Assembly (NCBI GenBank): GCA_023374045.1
Contig: CM041776.1
Coordinates: 143,347,296-143,411,295 of the forward strand
Source of the DNA: Limonium bicolor
Lineage: Eukaryota > Streptophyta > Magnoliopsida > Caryophyllales > Plumbaginaceae
DNA length: 64,000 bases
Direction of reading: 5' to 3'
Positions within the stretch are counted from its first letter, which is position 1, and every line of letters starts with the position of its first letter. Below, piece after piece: positions 45,529 to 56,530 of this stretch. The notes under the pieces are model-generated. The model searched no databases. It saw only the letters and a list, made by a program, of their open reading frames with translations, and was not told the DNA's origin. The translations under genes were made by a program, and so were the position numbers.

Positions 45529-46255
45529 TAAGATTGGAGGTAAGTTACAACCATTTCTATTTAAAGAATGGTTTGTATTCTAAGGCCGGGATAAGGATTA
45601 AGATTGAGGTAAGATAAGGTTGGAGTGAGTTTAAGAGGAAACATAGCTTAAGGAGTTAAATGATTAACTCACTAATTAAGGGAACACTTTTAAATCGTTC
45701 ATTGTGTTTGAACTTTGATTGCTCATATGTGACTTGTTGTTTGCAGCACTTTCTATTATGTTGTGCATCTAATCAACCTCCATGCTATCGACAATTAGTC
45801 GTCGTAGCCACGTTAGCTTGGGGGCCATGGGAGGATCGTACCAGCAATTTTGCTGACCCCCTTTGGGGGTTGTTTTTATTTCGCAGGTGAATGACAGAAG
45901 ACGACAGTCTTGAGAGTAGGATCGGGTAGAATTTACTTCGGGTTGTCTTCTTTTAGTTGTAGGAGATGTGCCTGTACACTCGTTTAGTGAATGGTATGAG
46001 ATGTTAGTAAGTTGTATAGGACGTAAGTAGATTGTAAGATTGTTATGTAATTGGTTAAGGCTTGTAAGTACTAATGTTTGGTATATTAGGGTCCATCAGA
46101 CCGTAGCTAGATCTTGGAGGTTTTAGTATGCCTAGTTGGTCCCGTGGGTGACTAACGACGGTAATACCAAATATTGTAAGAAATCCGCTGCAAAGTTAAT
46201 ATAAGTGAATGGAGGTTTATGAGATAAGTGTGGCTTTATGAGTTGGGTTGTTACA
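45529..46255 (+). mobile_element. Fragment of a B-type LTR, plus strand (B')
   Basis: Reverse-complement match to about 15782-16480 of LTR B, diverged. Ends GGGTTGTTACA, the LTR terminus. Includes hairpin ACCCCC/GGGGGT (45856-45870) and acceptor-like TTTCGCAG then GT (45884-45886). The start of this LTR is cut by element C; the TAAGA after 45528 would be one half of the duplication. Confidence 0.75.
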
Positions 46256-47254
46256 AAACCCCTTAAATGGGTAGCATCCTAGATTGGTGAGCCACCCTAA
46301 AGCCCGGTGGTGGGACGGTGTAGTCCCTGCCCGGAGTTCACACCGACTTAACTTGAGTAAGTAAGTAAAGTATTGTATGCGTAATGGTCTTGGCTAGTGT
46401 AAGTCATTGACCTTGAGTAAAAGAGTAATGTACACCTGATTAACCCGGGTGTGTAAAGAAGCTAACAAGTATTGTGTAAGTATTGGTGAATGTATCTTCG
46501 GAACGGTAAGTATGAATGGTTGACTTGTAATGTCTTCCTTGTATGCAGTGAATGTATGTATGCTTTGTGATATGGATGTATTGTAATATTGTGTATGAAA
46601 GCATGTATGTATGTATGAGTAAAGCAAACTGCATGTATTCGACCAAGTGGTCGGCGTACCCTCGCTAGTACGCGGGGTATACGGATTTCATATGCAGCGT
46701 AAGCTGAGCCCCTTGGGACACTGTTTTTATTTTACAGGTACCCGAAGCTGTTAGGATCGTTGTGAGAGACCAGCTGCTATGCTTAGTTAGCTAGGGATAT
46801 CTTGTGAATGGTAAGGAATTGTGTAAGGCTAGTAGCCCTTGAGGAATAAGTGTACCAAGAGGTACACCTTTTTTGTATTTGGGAAAGTATGTAGAATTGT
46901 GAGGAATGGGTAGGATGTTAGACTCTTGGTGAGTATGCATGGACATGTGGAAAATGTTGTACTTTGGTATTGTACTTAGAAAACTCGGTATATTGTATGG
47001 TAAGTGTTGAGTAATGTATTGAATGGAGGATTGTTGTATTCAGTTTGTAAATGTAGTATGGAATGTGATTGTTGTAGTACTTGGGTATTCCGGTCCATCA
47101 GATCGATGTTGTAGTAGGAGTAGGCCTTGTTAGTCACGTGGGTGACTAACGGCATTGTATCACCCGTCGATGTGTAAGAAAGTATCCGCTGCGTAAGTAT
47201 GTAGGTACGAGGAGATTAGACAGTAATGATGGGATTAGCGGTAGGGGTGTTACA
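46256..47254 (+). mobile_element. Fragment of a C-type LTR, plus strand (C'')
   Basis: Reverse-complement match to about 41536-42470. Ends GGGGTGTTACA at 47254. It begins exactly where B' ends, consistent with B' having inserted into it. The acceptor-like TTTTACAG then GT is at 46735-46737. Open frames on the minus strand (46394-46646) are LTR sequence. Confidence 0.78.
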
Positions 47255-49924
47255 AAAGTGGTATCGTTAGAGATACGCTAGTTAGGAACGCCCGGTGTGT
47301 ACCGGAATACCTACAATTCCAGGCCCACCCTCCACAGTCCCATTGTATAACTTGGGAAAGCACGCTAGAGAGAAGGAAAGTCCTCTCATACTCGGGAAAA
47401 CCCGATCTGGCAGTTGTGAAATAATCGTACAGTGAACACGAATCCGATATATAGAAGATTCCAAGGATTGGAAATCTCGGAGACAGTTCCTGGTCGAATA
47501 ACAATACCGCACTTAATAGCGGTCAAATGAGTACCCTAACCATAAGGAGGCTGCAACTTATGACAGCACGGGGTGACATGCTTGGCAGTCGCAAGAACCT
47601 GGCTGGTCAAGCAGCAGCAGGAAGTGAAGCACCAACCGTGCAACGAAGCGCATAGTGGAGCAGTAACGAAACCCGAGACACAAGTCTGCGGGACAGTAGT
47701 AGCTAGATAATACCACCAATGGTATACTACCTGACTACGAGTGTAGTCGGGAGTGGTTAACTCCAAAACTATAATGCCAAGAGGTTACAATACCTAGACA
47801 GTAGGCTTAGACAGCTACGAGAATGTTCACGGGATAAAATCCGACAGGACTACTGAAGTAGTGCCTAAACAGGCTGAGGCTCATTAACCACGATAGACGT
47901 GTGGGAACGAGCAACAAGGAAAACACATAACAAATAAATAGGGATCTCCAAGGATTGGAGAAACACCCTGATTAATGACAGCCATGTCAAACTCACTGAG
48001 AAGCTGCTCAGGAGATCGATTAACCTTAGTAAAGGATCAATGGATCAATGGAAGAGCCGACAGGGCTACCAAATATGCTAGGAAACAATACCGTGACCGG
48101 TATAAGTTGACCTAAAAACCACCCGTACCACGCACTTGCCACGGCAAGTGCAGTAATAATAGGATCATTCAGAAAGACTTTTAACAAACCACCAGTACTT
48201 AGTAAAGTACCGTGATCGCAATGAAGCGACTACAGGATCACACATCCTAAAAACTGGAAGAATGGAACCTTGGAAAGGCCTAACGGCCCGACCATTGTAT
48301 TAAGAACATACCAGTCAGTGAGAAGCTAGACTTGGTCAGAACCAACCGGCATTGAAGTGCCATGAAAACTTTTCTTTCAAACCCAAAACTTCTCTTTTAA
48401 AACCCAACAAAATTTCTTTTAAACCTCGGATTTTTAAAACCAAACCAACAAAATTACGGTGAGTATCATAGAATGATACAAGAGGAGTTGACAATAGAAT
48501 ACTTCACCTAGGCGTGTGACGAACACTACGAGTGTACCCAAATACGGGATGTGGGATGACCGCACTCCGAAGGAGCTTGCGGGCCTGACAGATAGTCAGG
48601 TAAGTGGTAACGTACCAACAAGGTACCCCACGTATGTATACATGTAGTGTACGAAACACGGGAAGTAGTCAACTCCGTTCTACGGACCATGAGTAAGTTC
48701 AAACCAGAACAGTTGGACACCTTGGACGATCAAAGAGGAAGAACACAGTTGATCCAATGAGTATAAAAAGAATCAGAGAATTCATCTAAGGACAACGAAT
48801 AAGAGCTAGAAAGTGCAAGAAACGTAGGGTGGTAAGTATAGACATTGGATATGTCTCAACAATTTCAAAGTGAATGTATGGAAGCTGGAATGAATACCCA
48901 GCCACAAACAGTAAGGCGGATGCCTACACGGACAAGTCGATGTTCGATGGACAGAATAGAACTCCCAGAACAATTACCATGACTACCGGGAATATTAATC
49001 TTCACCAAGAGGATGTTTGAACCGGTGTGGAACACAAGGAGAAAGTATCAATAGTCTACCCAAGCATGGGAGATGCTATGACCCTAAATGGGATGGTTCA
49101 AATACAATACCGCAAGGCGGTATAGCTAACATAACATAACATAAACACTAGCCAGATGTAATGGCGTAACCTAACAACACCCAGGAGCAGTCCTTGAAGG
49201 GTGTATAAGTCAACAGTGGTTGAACGGAATATTGTGAATAGAATACAAGTGTTAGAGCGAATACATTCAGTTAGGACACCGAAGGGATTCCACATAACGG
49301 GAAATACCCTAAATCACTAAGAGGCACCGATTAATACCATACTGTCTAAATGGCCTTCTATGAACGGAAGCGTGATGCCACGACTTGCCATGAAGCCCAG
49401 TAATACCTCCAACCTATGGTGGTAGACAAGGAGTGGAAACGTGTATAAGCAGCCCGCAAGGAGCATAGCTTGCAGCAATAAGGCTTAAAAGCCGTGAACC
49501 AACTACGTCATGTAGATCTAAATGGTTACAAACCCGCGTTAGATAATAAGAAGAACTGTCGAGAATGGCAAGGGAGAAATGTTATTTCCTACAATAAGCA
49601 GGACGACAATCGAATCACACAATTTGAACTCAATATAATGAGCGGCTTGAAGTAATGGCTACCTCAGTGTCACTGCCACTAGAACATCAGTCTGGTATAC
49701 AGTTGACGAAGCTTTTAATTGCCATTCATGCCTTCTGTAGCAATGGTAGCATAGAGGCATAGGGATTGTGATGGTGACAACACTCGTCTACTAACAAGAT
49801 GTCTGTCAATGGATAATGATAATCAAGTGTGCTAAGCGGTATATGCAGCCAAATCAATACTACGAGACCTAAATCATTCTCGTACGTGCGAATAACATAA
49901 AGCGGGCCTTAAAGGCCAAGTGAG
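47255..49924 (+). mobile_element. Chromovirus C'' internal region, non-coding/decayed
   Basis: Starts with a worn primer site (TGGTATC at 47259). The next 150 bases match the start of copy A (block AACCCGATCTGGCAGTT). No Gag. Hairpin 1 at 48132-48151 and hairpin 2 at 48275-48289, with the same spacing as in A and B; the GAAGTAGTC block is near 48660. The end near 49925 is approximate, where LTR-like sequence resumes. Confidence 0.65.
48132..48151 (+). other. Conserved hairpin 1, C''
   Basis: GCACTTGC/GCAAGTGC stem, loop CACG. Confidence 0.7.
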
Positions 49925-50566
49925 GTGTACCGTTCGTTATTAGCGACTCTCGCATCATTTTCGTGGTTACTCGTTTATTGTATTTACATGTGTAAATGAT
50001 TACTTGTGGGATGTAGTGAATGTGTTGGATGAGTTATTCATTGTTTATGCATGATTCCTTACAATATTTATTGTAACTGTAAACCGGACAAAATATGTAA
50101 TCAATCTAATGTTAAGACGAATAATACAACTTATGTGACCAATAGGGTCCAAAATTCACACCTAGCATACTCAACGTTTTGCACTGAGCCTCCACGGCAT
50201 TTTTCAGGTTAATGATCGAGCTATGAAGCCGGAGTGCGGGACCTTTGTGTAGTCGATGACGCCTTTTTATATATCACACCTTTTTTTAACTAGTTTGTAT
50301 TCAGTACGTTATAAACCTTGGGAATACTTTAGATGCTCACTTGTCATATGTATTGGTTTGTATATAGGATGATGCAGTAGATATCTCGTTCATCACAGCG
50401 GTTAAGTTTTAAGTGTAGTATTTCATTTTCTGCTTCTTTACTCACACGGGTGAGTAATGGCATGTGACACCCGAGTGAGGATTATTTTTATTTAACTTCC
50501 ACTGTAAGACGTCTTTAATTGTGCCACAAGAGGGAATAATACGAGTTTAAAAAGAGGGGTGTTACA
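49925..50566 (+). mobile_element. Chromovirus D 5' LTR, 3' portion
   Basis: Ends GGGGTGTTACA at 50566, immediately before a primer site. Contains ATTTTTCAG then GTTAATG (50205-50207), the counterpart of the acceptor-like site of the other LTRs, but without a clear hairpin. The left limit is approximate; the first ~4 kb are missing. Confidence 0.65.
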
Positions 50567-50570
50567 AAAG

Positions 50571-50582
50571 TGGTATCAGAGC
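50571..50582 (+). promoter_or_regulatory. Primer binding site, tRNA-iMet (chromovirus D)
   Basis: TGGTATCAGAGC, four bases after the LTR end. Confidence 0.92.
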
Positions 50583-50800
50583 AGAGTACCGCTCTGATGA
50601 CGAGATATTAGGATTAAGACAGTGAGCTTAGGACTTGGGAAATACGGGAAACGTTGGTGAGGTACGAGACATCTTCGCCTTAAACAAAATTATTTTTAGT
50701 AACGTGAACTGTGTGACATACTAGCCTTAAGGGCGATTCAATATCCACTGGTTGTGTACGGTAAATTTACCGAATAATCATGCTACATTCTGTACTACAG

Positions 50801-51420
50801 ATGTTGGGTAGAGCTAGAGGCCGCGGAGCCGGCTGAGGGGGTGGCGGTGACCCCGTGATTTCAGGCGTTGCAGAGACGATTGCTGCCGTCCTCACCCAGC
50901 TAGGGGCACAGGCTGGAGGACCACTACCCCACCCGCCACAGCCCAGGGAGACGAACTGGATGAAGTCAGTTTCCGAGACCCGTCCACCTTCATATTCTTG
51001 AGAGCCATACCCCGTAACCTTGAAGAGATTTATAGTCGAGCACGAGAAGGCCTACGAGGCTTTACGAGTGCCTGCTAAGCATAGAGTCATGATTGCTGCT
51101 TTCCATTTGAAGGATGCAGCCAACACCTGGTGGAGGTTGGTCAAGGACCAACACATAGCTACGCCCGACTTCACGTGGGCTGCATTCGTCGAGCTACTAC
51201 GAGGGAAGTACTACCCCGCGCACCTCAAGCAGAAGAAGCGCCGAGAATTCGAGACGCTCTCCCAGGGAGGTCTGACCATGGATGAGTACTAAGCTCGATT
51301 CATCGGTCTACTGGACTTCTTCCTTGAAGTCGATTACTCCGAGACTGTGAAGGTTGAGAAGTTCTGGGGGGGTTGCTGTTTCGCATCCAGACTGCGATGG
51401 GTGCTACCCCCTACACCACG
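50801..51420 (+). pseudogene. gag: Gag of chromovirus D, interrupted by stops
   Basis: From ATG 50801 one frame can be followed to about 51420 through three in-frame stops (50834, 50999, 51290). The N-terminus is Arg/Gly-rich. The uninterrupted 51020-51289 part encodes the Retrotrans_gag core: AANTWWRLVKDQ, then F-ELLRGKYYP, then KKRREFETLSQG-LTMDEY; after the third stop an ARFIGLL segment continues it. This is typical of Tekay/Del-like chromovirus Gag. The stops at 50834 and 51290 can be explained by C-to-T change, as expected for methylated plant repeats. The protein would form the particle shell; this copy cannot. Confidence 0.82.
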
Positions 51421-51939
51421 GTGCAGGTATACGAATGAATACCTTTAATATCCTACCTATTTAATTTATTGCCAACTGCATGAAGACTTACCGACGAGAT
51501 TGCAGGAGTGTTATGACGCAACTTCGAGGACGGAGCTGATGCTTCGGACACGAGATGAGGTCCTCGGGTAGAATAAGAGAAAGAACCTCGAGCGGGAGTG
51601 TAAGGAAGGAGGAGCGACTCGTGGCGAGGGCTCTAAGAAAGGGAAGTAAGAACTTGCCCATCTTAACCTTGTTATCTATGTGCTTGAAATGTTGTAATTT
51701 TCAACCCCAACAACCTATGACAGGAAATTCTTCATTAAGAAGAAGGGGCAGCAGGAACGGATGAGCCACCAGGGATCGAAGGTGAAAGAGCCCGTCCCTC
51801 GGTTGGCAGGCCCAGCGATTGAGGCGCAGCCCTCGAGATCCATACCTTATAAGGGTAAGAATACCCTCCTCTTGAATTAAAACTTAACCTAAACCTTATA
51901 CTTTTCATTTATTAACCTAAGTGAGTATCACAGCAGGCG

Positions 51940-52215
51940 CGGGAAAGCCCAAGCGTCATTTCTTCTGTTAGCGTTGTCGCAAAGACCATCCAAGTCTAGA
52001 ATGTGGTGGCCGGACAGTAACCTAGCGCTACTGCAGCAAGGAGGGTCATCGAGCCTACGAGTGCTACTCCTACCCGGAGAGCAAATCCTACCGCCCACCT
52101 AGGGGCAACCAGAGTACACCACCTGCTGGACCAGAAGTACCACGAGGTGGCCAGACACCCACCGATACTAGAGCCTAGAAGGGGAAAGGAGTCGGCAGGG
52201 CGGGAGCACCCTGAA
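51940..52215 (+). pseudogene. Gag zinc-knuckle region of chromovirus D
   Basis: Read across stops, 51960-52065 shows two worn Cys/His boxes: C-x2-C-x3-H-x4-C with a stop inside the first, then YCSKEGHRAYEC. They are followed by a Pro/Gly-rich tail to about 52215. Nucleic-acid-binding end of Gag. The minus-strand open frame at 51996-52262 is its shadow. Confidence 0.6.
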
Positions 52216-52652
52216 CTCCGTGAAACCTCTAGTGGAAGACTTTTGCCTATTTTTGTTATCATACTTTAGTCTCAGATAGTAGAGTGAACTATGTTGTAAG
52301 TGTGTGAGGTTGTGTTAGTTACCCACTCATCTTTTGCGTATGATTTCGGATCTAGCTATGTGTACACAATACAGGTAAACCAGAAACTTTAATATGACCG
52401 TATATATGTAAGAACGAATTTCAAATGCTTGCACTACCATGAAGCATGTGCGCAATGGAACTCAGCAGATGACCTAATTTAGATAGCCTAGAAATAGGAT
52501 TGCCAGGGAGACTTTCTGAGCCTTAATGAATGCATTTTTTTTAAACACCTACAATCCTACCTTTTTAAGTCCGAAATCACCTAATGAATACGCAATGACT
52601 AAAGAGTCAACGAGACTAACAATTACGAAACCAATACCTCAACCTGCATGGC

Positions 52653-52730
52653 GCACTTGCTATAGCAAGCGCTATGACAGGCCATACACTAAAATTTCTA
52701 CCTACCCTGCGCACTTGCCCCAGCAAGTGC
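52653..52730 (+). other. Conserved hairpin 1, duplicated in D
   Basis: Two copies: GCACTTGC with GCAAGCGC (one G-T pair, loop TATA) at 52653-52672, and a perfect GCACTTGC/GCAAGTGC with loop CCCA at 52711-52730. Confidence 0.7.
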
Positions 52731-52860
52731 TGCAACTACCACCAAATCTTGAATAACCGGGTGGACCAGAGGGTATAATACCATGGCTACCGATAACCAC
52801 CAATTTTCGTATAGATTCTCATACAAACCCTTAGTGTTGAAGGCCTATAAACCTCGGAAA

Positions 52861-52873
52861 GACCCAAAGGGTC
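52861..52873 (+). other. Conserved hairpin 2, D version
   Basis: GACCC-AAA-GGGTC, between CTCGGAAA and CGACCAT. In B, A and C'' the same place holds an AGGCC/GGCCT-type stem between CTTGGAA and GACCAT. Confidence 0.6.
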
Positions 52874-55259
52874 CGACCATTGCAACTGAAGGAAATATGT
52901 AGCCATTGTAACCTACGCCGGTTTGAATGTTAGAGAATTTCCAACTACGGCTTATGAGCCAAATACCATAAATATATACCGACATTGAATGTCAATCACT
53001 ACTAGGGATGAATTTTTAGTCCTTAGGACAAGCATGACCTCATATGAAATCCTATAACCCTTCGTAGATGCACCACCGTCATTGAGGATGGTTGGGGAGC
53101 AAAAAGCCGAGCGGCTCAAGCTGTAACGCAATCTACAGTACATCCAATGAGACAGATGAGAGAACAAATATAAATACTCCATGTAACAACTCACCCCAAC
53201 GATATGCGGAATTGTAGATGAGTTATAACTACGTAACGGTCAGGGCTGATGTTATGCCCGTAACGGCGTATGCCATTATACGATAAATACCTGGAAGAAG
53301 GAAGAACATGCATAGTCCTCAATGGGATTGAGAATGGAAACCATAAATGCCGCTACTCCAGCATGGAGAGCAAAGGCGAGAAGCCGAATAATAACCTACT
53401 GTAACGATGGGAAACCCGATGGACACGACAAGGAAAAGACTGAATATGTTGTATCGTAGCACGAATATTACTTAAACCGATTGCAGTCGTAAATGCGAAT
53501 CGGTGTTGAATGCTTAACCAATTAACATACAATGTACTACCTTTAGAAAAGGAGTACAATACCCAACCAAAGACGAACAAGACACCAAGTCTAAACACTG
53601 TAAGGCATGAGCCTAAGTGAATATAACCAACGTACCACTAGAAGGACACGAGTCCCGAAGAGTGATGTAGCGCCTCCAACCACCTTCCCAATCCATACCA
53701 CTAGGACAACAACACTTACGACAAGGTAACCGATAATACGAACTGATCAATCTCAGACTACAATAAGGACATCCATTAAAGAGGGAGATTGACAATAGAA
53801 TGCTTCACTAACCGTGTGATGGACACTACGAGTGTACAATATGAGACGTGGGACAACTGCACTCTGATAGGAGCATGTGGGCTTGACAGGCTTATTTATG
53901 AGTTAGTCAGGAGAGTAGTAATGTATCAGTAGGGTACCCCATGTATATAGACGAGTAGTGTACGGAACACGAGAAGTAGTCAGCCCCGTACCAAGGTCAG
54001 AGACGCTAGTCCAGACCAGTGCAACTAGTTACCTCGAATAATAGACGAGAAGAGCCTTAGTTAAACCAACATGGCTAGAGGAACCAAGAACCTCGAATAC
54101 AGTACAACCAAGCCATAACTCCATAGAGGAGTGGTTAATACAAAGTGAAGTCAAGGGAAATCTCCCAAAAACAAGAAAGCCAAAGGTCAACCTGATGACA
54201 GAAGCATGAAAACCCATTAAATGGGCGAGTAATATGTGAAACCCTAATAAGGATCAAGTAAATCCTTACCATCCAGAAGGAACCTACCGAATGATGTGAA
54301 CGTAAACACACGATGATACACTAAAGAAAGGAGGAGCTTGTATACTAGTAGATGACTTAAGCTAGAAGCAAACGTCATGATAACCAACAATCGTCGAATC
54401 GACTAGGATATGGTGCGCACAGAAGCGCCATTATAAAAAAACATTATAATGAATACATTGACAAAGACCAGATGAGTGAAACTCGCATGGAACTCAAATG
54501 ATGAGAAACAAATTGAAGACAGGCTATACAAACAGCCTAAACCGTCCAAGGACACACTCCAAAATGTATACAATGTTCAACGCTATACAACCACGCAAGA
54601 CACAAAAATGTACAAGTACATTCTTGGCGAATCAACAAGGAAATGATATTAAATATACCTTGGGGACAAATACCTCAACTACCAAGGAGCATAACCGTAT
54701 CAGATGTCAAAAGATGGAGAACACAAATATAAGCGCAATGAATGGACTTCCCCTGGCAGAAAGCAAGGTGAACCATACGAATATTGTTGCTAGACCGACA
54801 TATAAGAGAATGTAATATACACCAGTAAGAAGCACGAAGTAAATACTACAACAAACATATTACTCCGGAACAAAACAACCTGGAGACACGGGATGACAAG
54901 GATTATCTCCGTGGACATATAGGCTAGTACGTCTCCATATTATAGAGACAAGTGTAAATAACACTAAGTACTAACTATAGCCAATGTCTTATTTCACCTC
55001 AAACTGGAAGTCGGTGAGTGAAGCCAGAGAATACATGATGCGCATGTGCACTAGTAATCCAGAACATTAGAATATACAACCTAGGGTTAGTCATGCACGC
55101 GTACAATTAAAGATACCGGTCGATTAAGATACCTCTGTTTCCAAAAGTATGAAAGACCATGTATAGCACCGTCACACTAGAACGGGGTCAGCAATAACTT
55201 GCTGCTAATAAACAATCTACAATATACCGATAAGAACGGAAAGGAGCAAACCGAGCCCT

Positions 55260-55583
55260 ATGTTCATGGGTCCGCACCCCATTACGGAGCGGAGTGGGCC
55301 CATTAGAACGTATTTGGGAGAGCCCACAAAGTATTTCACACCTTTTGGCTGGAAAAGTACGCGCCTCGCCCTTCATATATTTTTAGAGCCCGAGTGGCTA
55401 AATTTATACCAGTCTCTCAGATATGAGGAGACTCCACTCCGAAGCTTCGATACAAAAACGAGGGAGACCAGGAATAAGACCATGAAAAAGTTTAAAATCC
55501 TTTGGTCAAACCATGAGGCGGAAGAAGTCACATGGGAGTTGGAGAACTCTATGAGAGCCAAGTATCCAGCGCTCTTTGCTTAG
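55260..55583 (+). CDS. Integrase C-terminal module plus chromodomain, chromovirus D (open fragment, 107 aa)
   Basis: An open frame that represents the C-terminal end of a pol polyprotein rather than a gene with its own start. Residues about 3-20 (MGPHPITERSGPI) resemble the GPY/F module of Ty3/gypsy integrases. Residues 50-107 are a chromodomain: RYEETPLRSFDTKTRE, then KFKILWSNHEAEEVTWELE, then MRAKYPALF. Chromodomains direct integration to particular chromatin in chromoviruses. The stop is followed 36 bases later by the upstream polypurine tract, as expected for the 3' end of pol. This module is uninterrupted, while the preceding 3 kb is not readable. It is probably not translated in this copy. 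Confidence 0.75.
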   Translation: MFMGPHPITERSGPIRTYLGEPTKYFTPFGWKSTRLALHIFLEPEWLNLYQSLRYEETPLRSFDTKTRETRNKTMKKFKILWSNHEAEEVTWELENSMRAKYPALFA

Positions 55584-55618
55584 CTATTGTTGTATACTTG
55601 TGGGGCAGGGCGTAACCC

Positions 55619-55635
55619 TTTTTAAGGGGGGTAGA
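55619..55635 (+). promoter_or_regulatory. Upstream polypurine tract, chromovirus D
   Basis: TTTTTAAGGGGGGTAGAG, not followed by an LTR. Same position relative to the chromodomain as in A and B. Confidence 0.65.
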
Positions 55636-56515
55636 GCCTCTTGGCAGTACACATGTGTACACTAGATTTTGATGTGTATGTGGGCATACCTAAAACTGTA
55701 CTTGTTTGTATGTGCATGTATGCAGGGCATACCTAGTTGTGTTGTTTGTATGTGTTGGTATATGGGGCCTACTTGGTTATGTTACTTGTACGTGCATTCG
55801 TGCACTTGTATGTATGTTAAGCATCCAATGGGATACTTGGTTGTATATACTTATACACTTACTTATATGTATCATATGTAATAATTGTATGATACTTTAA
55901 TATGTATACTCGTCTACTTGACATAAAAACATCAAACTTGTTAGCTTCGATGCGAGAATTCAAGTAGAGGGAGTAGAAACTCCAGCGATAATCATGGTTT
56001 GTGACTCGGTATGAAACCGTGTTGTGGCCTAGTGGAAGTTAAAACCTTTAGGAAATAGATGGGTGGTGAATTAAAGGAACTTAATTCCATGGTTGAGATG
56101 AGTACAATCATTTGTGTCATGACTAGATTGATGATACTAGTTGACTTGTGTATCCATTGAACACAATGTGACAGACATTATGAGAAATAAGATAAGAATT
56201 GGGAAAATAATTGATTGTTTGAAAGTGACGTGGGAGGTCGAACTTGATCCTGGTCCGATCAAGGGAGAGCAAACACAAATTGTGGTGAGAGACAGTTCAA
56301 CACCGACGCTGACCACGTCGGGGCTAGATGATTCTCGAAACTCCCTACAAGTGGACACAGATATGTGTAGATGAATAATTAGATAGGGAATGATATGGAC
56401 GCTTCGAGGAAGTGTCGAGACCTTAGAATTGATAGGCCGGATTGATAGTATCATTGAGGATACATTGGGTTGTTACATTACCTATTCGATTTAGATGACT
56501 TCGGGATGAAGTCTT
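55636..56515 (+). mobile_element. Chromovirus D 3' UTR between polypurine tracts
   Basis: About 880 bases, non-coding. The first part is rich in TGTATG repeats. 56160-56370 matches the 3' UTR of A and B (block GACGTGGGAGGT, then AACACCGACGCTGA). Open frames on both strands here (56137-56454, 56141-56374) overlap each other and have no support. Confidence 0.7.
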
Positions 56516-56530
56516 TTTAAGGGGGTAGAC
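56516..56530 (+). promoter_or_regulatory. Polypurine tract, chromovirus D
   Basis: TTTTAAGGGGGTAGAC directly before TGAAATACCCC. Confidence 0.85.

Larger units (their letters stand above)
52216..55170 (+). mobile_element. Chromovirus D central region, no readable pol
   Basis: About 3 kb where protease, reverse transcriptase, RNase H and integrase core would be expected, but none is recognisable; every frame is full of stops. It includes hairpin 1 twice (52653-52672 and 52711-52730), hairpin 2 (52861-52873), and the block shared with A, B and C'' around 53790-54000. The open frames here (52526-52756, 54498-54815 and others) show no family features. Confidence 0.6.
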
